Origin: an uncultured Bacteroidia bacterium
GTDB lineage: Bacteria; Bacteroidota; Bacteroidia; Bacteroidales; ML635J-15
Assembly: GCA_902791865.1 (NCBI GenBank)
Contig: CADAXK010000015.1
Location: 53,163 to 117,162, forward strand
Length of the DNA: 64,000 nt
Reading direction: 5' to 3'
Part shown: positions 26,189-34,504 of the stretch, in pieces
How the letters are laid out: the number at the start of each line of letters is the position of its first letter
How positions within the stretch are numbered: position 1 is the stretch's first letter
Program-made: the position numbers and the translations under genes
Notes under the pieces: model-generated
What the model was told of the DNA's origin: nothing
Databases searched by the model: none
The model's input: the letters and a program-made list of their open reading frames with translations, nothing else

Positions 26189-27064
26189 ATGATTGATTGC
26201 ATTAACCTAACCCATTACTACGGCAAAAGGTGCATATACGAAAACCTTAGCTTTAGCGTGCCACAAGGTCGCATACTTGGACTTTTGGGCAAGAACGGAA
26301 CCGGCAAGACCACGACCATCAATATTCTAAGCGGTTTTCTGAAGCCCCGAAGCGGAGAATGCCGCATTTTCGGACAGAACATAATCGGTATGAATCCCGA
26401 ACTTCGTCGCGACATCGGTCTGCTCATCGAAGGACATATCCAGTACAGCTTTATGACTATCCGCCAGATAGAACGCTTTTATGCTCGATTCTATCCGCAA
26501 TGGGACAAGAATGTGTATTACGACCTGATGTCGATGCTGAAAGTCGCACCGAACCAGCGCATTTCGCGAATGTCGTGCGGTCAGCGTTCGCAGGTGGCAC
26601 TCGGACTTCTGATGGCACAGAATCCCAAGTTGCTGATACTGGACGACTTTTCGCTCGGTCTTGACCCCGGTTACCGTCGTCTGTTCATCGACTATCTTCG
26701 CGACTTTGTGAAATCGTCGGGAAAGACCGTTTTCCTGACATCGCACATCATACAGGATATGGAGCGGCTCATCGACGACTGCATAATGATGGACTATGGC
26801 AAGATTATCTTGCAGATGCCAGTTGACGAGTTGCTTGGCAAATATCGTCAGTACACCTTCAGGTTGGCGGAAAACAGCACCTTGCCCGAAATGGCTGATG
26901 TCTATCATCCTACGGTAATCCGTGGCAATGTCGAACTTGGCTCGTTCTTGGATGCAGAAGAACTGAAATCACGGTTGGTGGCAAATGGTGTTGCTTTCGA
27001 GGATTTTTCTTCACAGAAGGTAAATTTGGAGGATGCATTTATTGGGTTGACGGGGAAATATTAA
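26189..27064 (+). CDS. ABC transporter ATP-binding protein with unusual signature and Walker B
   Basis: The 291-residue cytoplasmic ATPase powers the membrane protein encoded next. Walker A GKNGTGKT is at residues 34-41. The signature reads MSCGQ (128-132) instead of LSGGQ, and Walker B reads LLILDDFSLGLDP, with D153 where the catalytic glutamate normally stands; the D-loop GLDP is kept. Such changes can slow hydrolysis. The last 80 residues are a C-terminal extension typical of ABC-2 type ATPases. The start ATG at 26189 follows a repeat block with no clear promoter box nearby. Confidence 0.88.
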   Translation: MIDCINLTHYYGKRCIYENLSFSVPQGRILGLLGKNGTGKTTTINILSGFLKPRSGECRIFGQNIIGMNPELRRDIGLLIEGHIQYSFMTIRQIERFYARFYPQWDKNVYYDLMSMLKVAPNQRISRMSCGQRSQVALGLLMAQNPKLLILDDFSLGLDPGYRRLFIDYLRDFVKSSGKTVFLTSHIIQDMERLIDDCIMMDYGKIILQMPVDELLGKYRQYTFRLAENSTLPEMADVYHPTVIRGNVELGSFLDAEELKSRLVANGVAFEDFSSQKVNLEDAFIGLTGKY

Positions 27065-27104
27065 ACAATTTATAATGGACAATTGACAATGGATAATTGA
27101 TTAT

Positions 27105-27205
27105 TTGTGGCGGCGCGCCATTTGTGGAGACGCGCCATGGCACGTCTCTACAAATCGAATCATCAAATCATCGAATCATCAAATTTTCAAATAATAAATC
27201 TCGCT
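27105..27205. repeat. Palindrome and simple repeats before the permease gene
   Basis: The near-palindrome GAGACGCGCCATGGCACGTCTC (27127-27148) is followed by 'atcatcaaatcatcgaatcatc' simple repeats. A GTG-started open frame runs through this part, but its peptide is only translated repeat, so the true permease start is placed at 27206. Confidence 0.7.
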
Positions 27206-27838
27206 ATGCTTTACAAGGAATGGATAAAAACTCGTTGGTTTTATGCGGTTGCATTGCTGACAACTTTTGCACTTTGCGGATATGTGCTTTTGAACATCAA
27301 CAGGCTGGTGTCGCTGAAAGGTGCCGCCCATCTGTGGGAGGTTGCGATGTTTCGCGATGCCATTTTCATTGATATGATGCGGTATGTACCGCTGTTGGTA
27401 GGAATTGTGGCTGCTGTGGTTCAGTTTGTACCCGAACTGGTGCATAAACGGCTGAAACTCACAATGCACCTGCCACGCGGATATGTGCGCTCGGTAATGG
27501 AGATGCTTCTGTTTGGCTTCGGATGCCTTGCATTGCTGTTCTGCGGAAATCTGGTTATGCTTCTGCTGGGCTTGCAGACTTTTTTCGCCAACGAAATAGT
27601 CTGGCACATTGTTCTGGCCGCCTTGCCGTGGTATCTGGCAGGTCTGTCTTGCCTTGAACCAGTTTGGCGCAGACGGATTCTCAACATCATGATTTCCATT
27701 GCCTGCCTGCGAATTTTCTATATGTCGCCAGCGCCCGAAGCATACAACAGGCTATTGCCGTGGCTGACGGTTCTTGTTGTAGTGAGTTTGGCACTGCCAC
27801 TTTTGTCGGTTGTTCGTTTTAAGGAGGGAAAGGAGTAG
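27206..27838 (+). CDS. ABC-2-like membrane protein
   Basis: The 210-residue protein has about six membrane segments, including FYAVALLTTFALCGYVLL, YVPLLVGIVAAVVQFV, MLLFGFGCLALLFCGNLVML and LTVLVVVSLALPLLSVV. It starts with MLYKEWIKTRWF, like small ABC-2 permeases of Bacteroidota. It probably forms the membrane part for the ATPase at 26189. The next gene starts two bases after its stop. Substrate is unknown. Confidence 0.75.
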   Translation: MLYKEWIKTRWFYAVALLTTFALCGYVLLNINRLVSLKGAAHLWEVAMFRDAIFIDMMRYVPLLVGIVAAVVQFVPELVHKRLKLTMHLPRGYVRSVMEMLLFGFGCLALLFCGNLVMLLLGLQTFFANEIVWHIVLAALPWYLAGLSCLEPVWRRRILNIMISIACLRIFYMSPAPEAYNRLLPWLTVLVVVSLALPLLSVVRFKEGKE

Positions 27839-27840
27839 TT

Positions 27841-28902
27841 ATGAATAAGATAGAGAAACTTTTGGTGATTGTTGGACGCACATTTTTCGTTTGCGTATGC
27901 GCTTTTCTTGTCGCCGACACTTCCGAGAAACCGCCATTCACCTTGTATAGCGCCGGCATTGATGAATTTGCAATGTTCAAGAACGAGGATTCGGGAAAAC
28001 ATTACTATGACGCGCACGCCAACGAATACACCGAGGCACAGTTTTACGAAATGCTACCTACATTCTACTGCAAGCAGTTGATTGTGAATGAGAAATTGCC
28101 AGACACCCTGTATGGTCGTCCAGTGAGTGCGAAATTCATACAGAACGAGAATTTTACATTTAAGACTGCCCCAGCTGCTGTGAACAAGAGGGAAATCGCA
28201 CTTTATCCGCTGATGGAATCGATGTCGGGGCGTGTCGATTTGGAAATGCCGACCGATGTGTTCCGCATTACGGAAAATGCCATCGAATTTGTTGATATGG
28301 CAACAAATTCGGTTGACGAGGCAAAATCCGATTTGTTCACTAAAATGTTTGTACAGAAAGGTTTTGCCTTTCCTGCTCACATTATTTCGGGAAATCCGAC
28401 CACAAAGAAGGAATACGACAACGGCTATCTTATCACCGATTCAAATGACAAGCTTTTCCACCTGAAAATGCAACGCGGACGACCATATTTGCGACCTATC
28501 GAGTTGCCCGAAGGCATTGTTCCGAAGCACATTTTTGTCACTGAATTTCGCAATCAGCGATCTTTGGCGTTCATTAGCGACATAGAAAATCGTTTCTGGA
28601 TGCTTGATGCCAAGAATTATGGATTTCAGAAAGCAGAAATCCCCGATTTCAATCCCGAAACCGATGGAATGATGATAATTGGCAACTTCCACGACTGGAC
28701 GGTAAGCGTTTCATCGGGCGACCAGCTTCGCTATTTTGCGCTTGCTGCCGACGATTTGCATTGTCTGAAATCCTACGAGGTTCCCACAGAAGAACCTACC
28801 CAATTGCAACGCATAGGCAACATTCTGATTCCTATCCAGTTGAAATTCTTGTCGGGGCTTGATGGCGATGTTTGGCCAAGAGTGGCGGTATTGGGGGAAT
28901 AG
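27841..28902 (+). CDS. DUF4857-type protein of an ABC transporter operon
   Basis: The 353-residue product has one N-terminal membrane segment (LLVIVGRTFFVCVCAFLVA) and a large periplasmic part with repeated beta strands (LITDSNDKLFHLKMQRGRPY, LAFISDIENRFWMLDAKNYG), perhaps a propeller. The content and place after an ABC ATPase and permease fit DUF4857. It may act as an extracytoplasmic partner of the exporter. It is two bases downstream of the permease gene and ends before a bidirectional terminator. Confidence 0.72.
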   Translation: MNKIEKLLVIVGRTFFVCVCAFLVADTSEKPPFTLYSAGIDEFAMFKNEDSGKHYYDAHANEYTEAQFYEMLPTFYCKQLIVNEKLPDTLYGRPVSAKFIQNENFTFKTAPAAVNKREIALYPLMESMSGRVDLEMPTDVFRITENAIEFVDMATNSVDEAKSDLFTKMFVQKGFAFPAHIISGNPTTKKEYDNGYLITDSNDKLFHLKMQRGRPYLRPIELPEGIVPKHIFVTEFRNQRSLAFISDIENRFWMLDAKNYGFQKAEIPDFNPETDGMMIIGNFHDWTVSVSSGDQLRYFALAADDLHCLKSYEVPTEEPTQLQRIGNILIPIQLKFLSGLDGDVWPRVAVLGE

Positions 28903-28909
28903 AATATAG

Positions 28910-28943
28910 AAAAAACGCCTCGGATTTCCGAAGCGTTTTTTTT
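28910..28943. terminator. Bidirectional terminator between the DUF4857 gene and sufD
   Basis: A stem of AAAACGC-TCGG / CCGA-GCGTTTT type has an A run on the left and a T run on the right, so it can stop transcripts from both sides. The two genes converge here. Confidence 0.85.
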
Positions 28944-28955
28944 GTTTGCAATATC

Positions 28956-30308
28956 TTACGCCTTGCAGTTGCCGCCTTCGCAGTTGAGCAGGCAGTTGCT
29001 GCATTCGGTAAGTTCACCACGCAGACGGGAGTTAATCATGCCCGAAATGCGTTCCTTGAGCGGTTCGATGTGCATATTCATCAGAATGTCGTTGGCAAAG
29101 GCGAACATAAGCATCAACTTGGCTTCCTTGGTGCTAATTCCGCGCTGACGAAAGTAGAACAATGCTTCTTCGTCCAACTGACCAACAGTTGCTCCGTGGC
29201 TACACTGAACATCGTCGGCGTAGATTTCCAACTGCGGCTTGGTGGTCATGCGAGCATCGCCAGTGAGGCAGAGGTTGCGGTTGGTCTGGTAGGCTGCTGT
29301 CTTCTGTGCGCCCTCGTGGACGATGATTTTGCCCATAAACGAACCGCGAGCCTGTTCGTCGAGTATGCCCTTGTAAAGTTCGTTGCTGTTGCAGTTGGGA
29401 ACAAGGTGCTCGATAAGTGTATAGTTGTCAACATATTGCTTGCGGTCGATGAGGTAAAGTCCGAGCAGGTTGGCGTCGGAATGCTCACCGTTGAAACGCA
29501 CACGCAGATTGTTGCGAACGATTCCGCCGTGTAGCGTCAGTACAAACGATTCGATATTTGCATCGCCTTGTAATTCAGCAAGATGGTTGCTTACGAGGCT
29601 CGACTTGTCGGGTTCGTTCTGAATTGTGTAATGCGTGAGCTTTGAACCCTTGCCAATGAACGATTCGGTAGTGTCGATTACAAAATTGCTGCTGCTATTG
29701 AGCGTGTGGTCGCAGACAACTACCGACAGCGACGAATTTTCGTCCAGTACAATCAGGTTGCGCTTGATGATGTTCTTGTTGCCGAAGCCGTGAGTTAGGT
29801 TTATTATCTGCAAGGTCTTTTCGGCGTGGGTGTTCTTTGGAACATAGACGAAAAGTCCGTCATCGGCAAGCATGGTGCTTAGGTTCACGAATCCATCATT
29901 GAAAGTAGATGCGCTTCGGTTGTAGTATTTCTCGAAAATGTCGCGGTGCTTCTGCTGCGCCTCCTTCATGCTACAGATGATAATTTTACCGTCCACAGCC
30001 TTGTTGTTGTCGTAATATTTGCCGTTCGACAGCAGTATTACATCAGCATCCATGTTTTCGACTTCGCACTTGAAATATTCGTTGAGGTCGATGTTGGTCT
30101 TCGTCTGCATTATGCTTCCGAACTCGGTGCTGAAAATGTCGTTGACATTGAGGTTGCGGTAGTTTTCGGTCTTGGCTGTCGGAAGTCCGTTGCTTTTGAA
30201 CGCATTAAAAGCTTCGTTGCGCTTAGCGAACACGAAATCGGTGTCGGACTTGCGGAACTGTTCGGCGCAACTTTCAAAAATGTCGATATATTTTTTCTTG
30301 ATGTCCAT
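28956..30308 (-). CDS. sufD: Fe-S cluster assembly protein SufD
   Basis: The 450-residue protein is the SufD partner in the SufBC2D scaffold that builds iron-sulfur clusters in the cytoplasm. The N-terminal helical part (FNAFKSNGLPTAKTENYRNL) and the beta-helix core end in DVQCSHGATVGQLDEEALFY, FRQRGISTKEAKLMLMFAFA and a helical tail, as in SufD. A cysteine-rich extreme C-terminus (C-x2-C-x3-C-x4-C in ECSNCLLNCEGGNCKA) is notable. The gene lies four bases after sufC and is the last of the operon; no sufS or sufE follows. Confidence 0.95.
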   Translation of the reverse strand: MDIKKKYIDIFESCAEQFRKSDTDFVFAKRNEAFNAFKSNGLPTAKTENYRNLNVNDIFSTEFGSIMQTKTNIDLNEYFKCEVENMDADVILLSNGKYYDNNKAVDGKIIICSMKEAQQKHRDIFEKYYNRSASTFNDGFVNLSTMLADDGLFVYVPKNTHAEKTLQIINLTHGFGNKNIIKRNLIVLDENSSLSVVVCDHTLNSSSNFVIDTTESFIGKGSKLTHYTIQNEPDKSSLVSNHLAELQGDANIESFVLTLHGGIVRNNLRVRFNGEHSDANLLGLYLIDRKQYVDNYTLIEHLVPNCNSNELYKGILDEQARGSFMGKIIVHEGAQKTAAYQTNRNLCLTGDARMTTKPQLEIYADDVQCSHGATVGQLDEEALFYFRQRGISTKEAKLMLMFAFANDILMNMHIEPLKERISGMINSRLRGELTECSNCLLNCEGGNCKA

Positions 30309-30312
30309 AATT

Positions 30313-31065
30313 TTATTCTCCGAGCTGTTCCTTAATCCATCCGTAACCTTTTTCTTCGAGTTCGAGAGCCAGTTCCTTGCCGGCGGTCTTCACGATGCGT
30401 CCGTTGTAGAGGATATGAACCACATCGGGGACGATAAAGTCTAGAAGCCTCTGGTAGTGGGTGATAACTATGCACGATGTCTCAGGAGTTTTGAGCTTGT
30501 TTACTCCGTTAGCAACTATTCTGAGAGCATCGATGTCAAGACCAGAGTCTGTTTCATCGAGAATCGACAGGCAGGGACGGAGCATTGCCATCTGAAAGAT
30601 TTCGTTGCGCTTCTTTTCACCGCCCGAGAATCCCACATTCACCTGACGGTTTGCAAGGTCGTCCTTCAGTTCGACGAACTCTTTCATTTCGCGGGTGTAT
30701 TTCAGGAATTCCGAAGCGGTCAGTTCGGGCAGTCCGCGGTATTTACGCTGCTCGTTGATGGCTGTCTTCATGAAGTTTATCATGCTTACGCCTGGAATTT
30801 CGACCGGATACTGGAAGCTAAGGAAAATGCCTTCCTTGGCGCGTTGTTCTACGCTCATTTCGAGCAGGTTGCGACCTTTGAAGATAACCTCGCCTTCGGT
30901 AACCTTGTAGTTTTCGTTGCCAGTGAGCACAGCCGACAAGGTCGATTTTCCAGAGCCGTTAGGTCCCATTATGGCGTGGACTTCGCCGGCCTTTATTTCG
31001 AGGTTTATGCCTTTGAGTATTTCTTTGCCGTTGATTTCGGCGTGTAGGTTCTTTATAGTTAGCAT
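30313..31065 (-). CDS. sufC: Fe-S cluster assembly ATPase SufC
   Basis: This 250-residue ABC-type ATPase drives shape changes of the SufBD scaffold. Motifs seen are Walker A GPNGSGKST (about 35-43), signature FSGGEKKR and Walker B CLSILDETDSGLDIDAL, all typical for SufC. Length is normal. Its start overlaps the end of the HEAT-like reading frame upstream by seven bases. Together with sufB and sufD it forms the leftward suf operon, interrupted only by that extra gene. Confidence 0.97.
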   Translation of the reverse strand: MLTIKNLHAEINGKEILKGINLEIKAGEVHAIMGPNGSGKSTLSAVLTGNENYKVTEGEVIFKGRNLLEMSVEQRAKEGIFLSFQYPVEIPGVSMINFMKTAINEQRKYRGLPELTASEFLKYTREMKEFVELKDDLANRQVNVGFSGGEKKRNEIFQMAMLRPCLSILDETDSGLDIDALRIVANGVNKLKTPETSCIVITHYQRLLDFIVPDVVHILYNGRIVKTAGKELALELEEKGYGWIKEQLGE

Positions 31066-31655
31066 AGTGATATGATTTTTTGCATTTTTTTAGTTTGGGA
31101 CAATGCATGCATCGTCCTTGCATGATATGTGGGGGTAGTCTGTGACGATGCGCGCATCGTCCTTACCTCTATTGATTTGCGGATTCCGTGAGGATAGTAG
31201 TCCTTGGTATCGTCGAAGATTGCTATGGCCTCCGACCTGATTTCGGGGTATTGCTCTCCGATTTTCATGAGCATGTCGTAGGCGGCTGAGCGGACTGATG
31301 CCTGTAGCTTGTTGTCCTTTATGCTGTCGAAGCAGAAGTCCATAACATCGCAGCTTTGTCTTTCGTCGAGTTGCAGGTGCGAGAGTATCTTCAGCGTTTC
31401 GCGACGGTGTCCTGGCTTTGCGATGTTGGGCAGGTTGTCGATGAGCATTTGTGCGTAGGGCTGTATGTCGGCGGCTTTTCGTTCTGCATATTTGCACAGA
31501 ACCCAACTTGCCCGCCACGAGAAAGGCTCGTTTTCGAGCGAAAAGGCGACAAAACTACCAATCAGCTGCCTGTTTGCCAGCAGGTAGTTGGTCGTAGTCT
31601 TCACATCGAAGTACTTGACTGTAAGGAGTGGTAGTATGTCGTTTTGTTTTTCCAT
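31059..31655 (-). CDS. HEAT-like helical protein inserted between sufB and sufC, C-terminus made of repeat sequence
   Basis: The 198-residue protein is almost all helical, with paired helices in the style of HEAT/armadillo repeats (FSWRASWVLCKYAERKAADI, GHRRETLKILSHLQLDE, ASVRSAAYDMLMKIGEQY). Such folds bind proteins. Function is unknown. Residues 164-198 come from two dispersed palindromes and encode the near-repeats RTMRASSQT and RTMHALSQT, so the natural C-terminus was probably shorter or different. The gene breaks the usual sufB-sufC-sufD order but keeps their strand, and may be co-transcribed with them. Confidence 0.65.
   Translation of the reverse strand: MEKQNDILPLLTVKYFDVKTTTNYLLANRQLIGSFVAFSLENEPFSWRASWVLCKYAERKAADIQPYAQMLIDNLPNIAKPGHRRETLKILSHLQLDERQSCDVMDFCFDSIKDNKLQASVRSAAYDMLMKIGEQYPEIRSEAIAIFDDTKDYYPHGIRKSIEVRTMRASSQTTPTYHARTMHALSQTKKMQKIISLC
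31098..31162. repeat. Two palindrome copies inside the 3' end of the HEAT-like gene
   Basis: GGACAATGCATGCATCGTCC (31098-31117) and TGACGATGCGCGCATCGTCC (31143-31162) are 45 bases apart. Both belong to the same 20-bp family as the copy at 2052-2071. Confidence 0.85.
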
Positions 31656-31670
31656 TGTTTTTGTATCTAT

Positions 31671-31711
31671 GACGATGCGTGCATTTTTTGTGACGATGCA
31701 TGCATCGTCCT
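31671..31711. repeat. Palindrome copy and half copy between sufB and the HEAT-like gene
   Basis: A half unit (GACGATGCGTGCA, 31671-31683) is followed by a full unit GACGATGCATGCATCGTCC (31692-31710). They fill most of the 62-bp gap. Confidence 0.85.
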
Positions 31712-31717
31712 TACGGT

Positions 31718-33172
31718 TTATCCGACACTACCCTCCAAGCTTATTTGCAGCAGTTTCTGGGCTTCGACGGCGAACTCCATCGGCAGACGGCTGATGACTT
31801 CCTTGGCGTAGCCGTTTACAATCAGTCCGATGGCGGTTTCGGTTGAGATGCCACGCTGGTTGCAGTAGAAAATTTGGTCTTCGCTGATTTTCGATGTAGT
31901 AGCTTCGTGTTCGACCACTGCCGTTTCGTTGTTCACATCGAGGGTGGGGAATGTGTGAGCTCCGCACTTGTCGCCCATTAGCAGCGAGTCGCACTGCGAG
32001 AAGTTTCTGGCGTTGTCGGCGTTCTTGCCTATCATTACCATACCGCGGTACGAGTTTTGGCTGCGTCCTGCCGAGATACCTTTAGATACTATTGTGCTGC
32101 TGGTATTCTTGCCGATGTGAATCATCTTCGAGCCAGTGTCTGCCTGCTGGAAGTTGTTGGTAACGGCTACCGAGTAGAATTCCGAAACCGAATTGTCGCC
32201 CTTAAGCACTGTGCTCGGGTATTTCCAAGTGATTGCCGAACCGGTTTCTACCTGTGCCCAGCTAATCTTTGAGTTCTTTCCGTTGCAAAGTCCGCGCTTG
32301 GTGACGAAGTTGTATATGCCGCCTTTGCCTTCCTTGTTGCCTGGGTACCAGTTCTGTACGGTCGAGTATTTGACTTCGGCATCGTTTTCGGCAATAATTT
32401 CCACTATTGCAGCGTGCAACTGGTTTTCGTCGCGCTGTGGTGCGGTGCAGCCTTCCATATAGCTAACATACGCGCCTTCGTCGGCGACTATCAATGTGCG
32501 TTCAAACTGACCGGTGTTGCTTGCGTTTATGCGGAAGTAGGTCGAAAGTTCAATAGGGCAGCGCACACCCTTTGGAATGTAGCAGAACGAACCGTCGCTG
32601 AACACCGCAGAGTTGAGGGCTGCAAAATAGTTGTCGCCCGAAGGTACTACCTTACCCATGTACTTGCGAACGAGGTCGGGGTGGTTTTTCACAGCCTCGC
32701 TGAACGAGCAGAAGATGATTCCATCTTCGGCAAGTCGTTCCTGGAAGGTCGTTTTCACCGAAACGCTGTCCATAACCGCATCGAAGGCAACTCCCGAAAG
32801 TCGTTTCTGTTCATCGAGCGGAATGCCGAGACGGTCGAAAGTGTTCTTGATTTCAGGGTCGATTTCGTCGAGTGAGTTGAGTTTCTTCTTCTGCTTTGGA
32901 GCCGAGTAGTATATTATGCTCTGGTAGTCGATTGGTGGAATGTCGAGGTGTCCCCAGTTTGGCTGTTCCATGTTTTTCCACTTCTCAAAAGCGTTGAGAC
33001 GGAATTCGAGAAGCCATTCTGGTTCTCCTTTCTTCTGGGATATCAGTCGTACGGTTTCTTCGCTAAGACCAACGGGAATTTCGTCGGCTTCGATGTCGGA
33101 AACGAATCCGTACTTGTATTCCGATTGGGTGACTTCCTTTATAAGTTCCTTGTCCTGTGTGTTTTCAGACAT
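31718..33172 (-). CDS. sufB: Fe-S cluster assembly protein SufB
   Basis: The 484-residue SufB is the scaffold on which the cluster is formed. Typical parts are [55 protein letters not shown], the core [20 protein letters not shown] and [19 protein letters not shown]. Length agrees with the family. It is the first gene of the leftward suf operon. A promoter box TATCTTTG lies at 33205-33198 on the minus strand, 25 bases before the start. Confidence 0.97.
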   Translation of the reverse strand: MSENTQDKELIKEVTQSEYKYGFVSDIEADEIPVGLSEETVRLISQKKGEPEWLLEFRLNAFEKWKNMEQPNWGHLDIPPIDYQSIIYYSAPKQKKKLNSLDEIDPEIKNTFDRLGIPLDEQKRLSGVAFDAVMDSVSVKTTFQERLAEDGIIFCSFSEAVKNHPDLVRKYMGKVVPSGDNYFAALNSAVFSDGSFCYIPKGVRCPIELSTYFRINASNTGQFERTLIVADEGAYVSYMEGCTAPQRDENQLHAAIVEIIAENDAEVKYSTVQNWYPGNKEGKGGIYNFVTKRGLCNGKNSKISWAQVETGSAITWKYPSTVLKGDNSVSEFYSVAVTNNFQQADTGSKMIHIGKNTSSTIVSKGISAGRSQNSYRGMVMIGKNADNARNFSQCDSLLMGDKCGAHTFPTLDVNNETAVVEHEATTSKISEDQIFYCNQRGISTETAIGLIVNGYAKEVISRLPMEFAVEAQKLLQISLEGSVG

Positions 33173-33197
33173 TTTTGTATTTCTTTATTTAGGGTTG

Positions 33198-33205
33198 CAA
33201 AGATA
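33198..33205 (-). promoter_or_regulatory. -7 promoter box of the suf operon
   Basis: TATCTTTG on the minus strand lies 25 bases before the sufB ATG. The rest of the 33206-33365 gap is AT-rich with short 'acgatttacg' repeats and no gene. Confidence 0.6.
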
Positions 33206-33365
33206 CAAAATTATTTACGATTGACGAAGTACGATTTACGATTTAATTGATTTGATGATTTTACAATTTGATAGATTTGAAATGCTTGGTTTGGGGTATA
33301 GTTTTAGAGTTTTTTGAGGCGTTTTTGTTGGTGAACTTTTATTGTTGAAAAAACATTAGAATTTA

Positions 33366-33397
33366 TTTGGCATAGTAAAATCTAAGTGTTAATTTTG
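33366..33397 (+). promoter_or_regulatory. Promoter of the DUF4878 lipoprotein gene
   Basis: TTTG (33366-33369), 20 bases and TAATTTTG (33390-33397) give a good Bacteroidota promoter, about 25-30 bases before the start codon. Confidence 0.65.
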
Positions 33398-33430
33398 CAG
33401 TATAATTTTTAACTTTTAAAACATAATAGT

Positions 33431-33832
33431 ATGAAGAAATTAGTTATTGTATTGGCAGTTATTGCAATGGCATTTGGTATGTCATCATGTTCAAAGAAGG
33501 GTGGCGCAGCAACTCCAACCGAAGCAACAAAGGCTTATTATGAATTGTTGAAGAAGGGTGATTTCAAGGGCGCAGTACAGAGCACTTACGACTACAACAA
33601 GGAAATGTCAAAGGAAGAAAAGGAATCTGTAGACGCTATGCTTGATATGACTGCAAGCAAGATTCAGGAAGCTATGAATGAAAAGGGTGGAATGAAGGAT
33701 TTTACAGTTGGTGCTGAAAGCATTGAAGGTGAAGACGCTACAGTAGACGTAACTATTACTTACGGAAACGGTGAAAATGAAGAAAAGACCGAATCTTTGA
33801 AGAAGGTTGGTGACGTATGGTTCGTTAAATAA
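33431..33832 (+). CDS. DUF4878 lipoprotein
   Basis: The 133-residue product has a lipoprotein signal with cysteine 20 (IAMAFGMSSC) and one small alpha/beta domain starting TPTEATKAYYELLKKGDFKG and ending KKVGDVWFVK. That is the DUF4878 (NTF2-like) layout. Such lipoproteins sit in the envelope; their role is unknown. Codons suggest fair expression. The next gene begins two bases after the stop, so they are co-transcribed. Confidence 0.8.
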   Translation: MKKLVIVLAVIAMAFGMSSCSKKGGAATPTEATKAYYELLKKGDFKGAVQSTYDYNKEMSKEEKESVDAMLDMTASKIQEAMNEKGGMKDFTVGAESIEGEDATVDVTITYGNGENEEKTESLKKVGDVWFVK

Positions 33833-33834
33833 CG

Positions 33835-34449
33835 ATGAACAAAACAGTAATAGTAATTTTAGTACAATTAATTTTCTGCATCGGATGTCAATCCGGTGCA
33901 GAATTTTTTATTGACGAATCCAAACTTCAGGAAGGTGACATTGCCTTTCGTGGAGGTACGAGCGTGTCAAGTTATGTTGTGGAAATTGCCGATAAGAACG
34001 GAATTTATTCCCATTCCGGAATGCTCGTGAAATATGAGGGAAAGTGGAAGATTGTTCATGCTGTTCCCGGTGAAGAAAATGAAACTGGTGGAATTCAGTA
34101 CCTGAAGATGGATGACTTGGACTTGTTCTTTGCTCCCGATAGGGCTTGCGCAGGGTGCTTTGCACGTTACGACACCACACCGGAAGTCCTCGAAAAGGTT
34201 GCGCAAGAAGCTATAAGGTGGTGGAAAAAGAAAATCCTGTTCGACAACGATTATCTTCTTACCGACACAACGAAGTTGTACTGCTCACAACTTATTCAGT
34301 TGTCGTTCGAAAGTCAAGGCATTGATGTGGCGCAAGGTCGTTGCCACAAGTTTCCGTTAGCTGATGAAATGGTTATTTATCCATCGGATATTTTAAATAA
34401 TCCTAAAATTTCAAGATATTATATTTTGGAGGAAAAGCCGAAGAATTAG
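33835..34449 (+). CDS. YiiX/YebB-like NlpC/P60-type cysteine hydrolase, lipoprotein
   Basis: The 204-residue product has a short lipoprotein-like signal (cysteine 18 in IFCIGCQS). The mature domain fits the permuted NlpC/P60 papain-like family: LQEGDIAFRGG, histidine H60 in YSHSGMLV and cysteine C150 in LYCSQLIQLSF, which would form the catalytic pair. Such enzymes cut amide bonds in peptidoglycan peptides or lipids. Substrate is unknown. It is two bases after the DUF4878 gene. Confidence 0.82.
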   Translation: MNKTVIVILVQLIFCIGCQSGAEFFIDESKLQEGDIAFRGGTSVSSYVVEIADKNGIYSHSGMLVKYEGKWKIVHAVPGEENETGGIQYLKMDDLDLFFAPDRACAGCFARYDTTPEVLEKVAQEAIRWWKKKILFDNDYLLTDTTKLYCSQLIQLSFESQGIDVAQGRCHKFPLADEMVIYPSDILNNPKISRYYILEEKPKN

Positions 34450-34479
34450 ACTTCTGCTCATCGTTGCAAAATAATTCTT

Positions 34480-34487
34480 AACTTTGT
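34480..34487 (+). promoter_or_regulatory. -7 promoter box of the glycosyltransferase gene
   Basis: TAACTTTG lies 17 bases before the GTG start at 34505. Confidence 0.5.
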
Positions 34488-34504
34488 CGTAAATTTTTAC
34501 GGCA

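Noticed and set aside
27107..27205. Longer permease start at a GTG (27107)
   Set aside because: The added 33 residues are translated palindrome and simple repeats; the ATG at 27206 starts a normal membrane protein.
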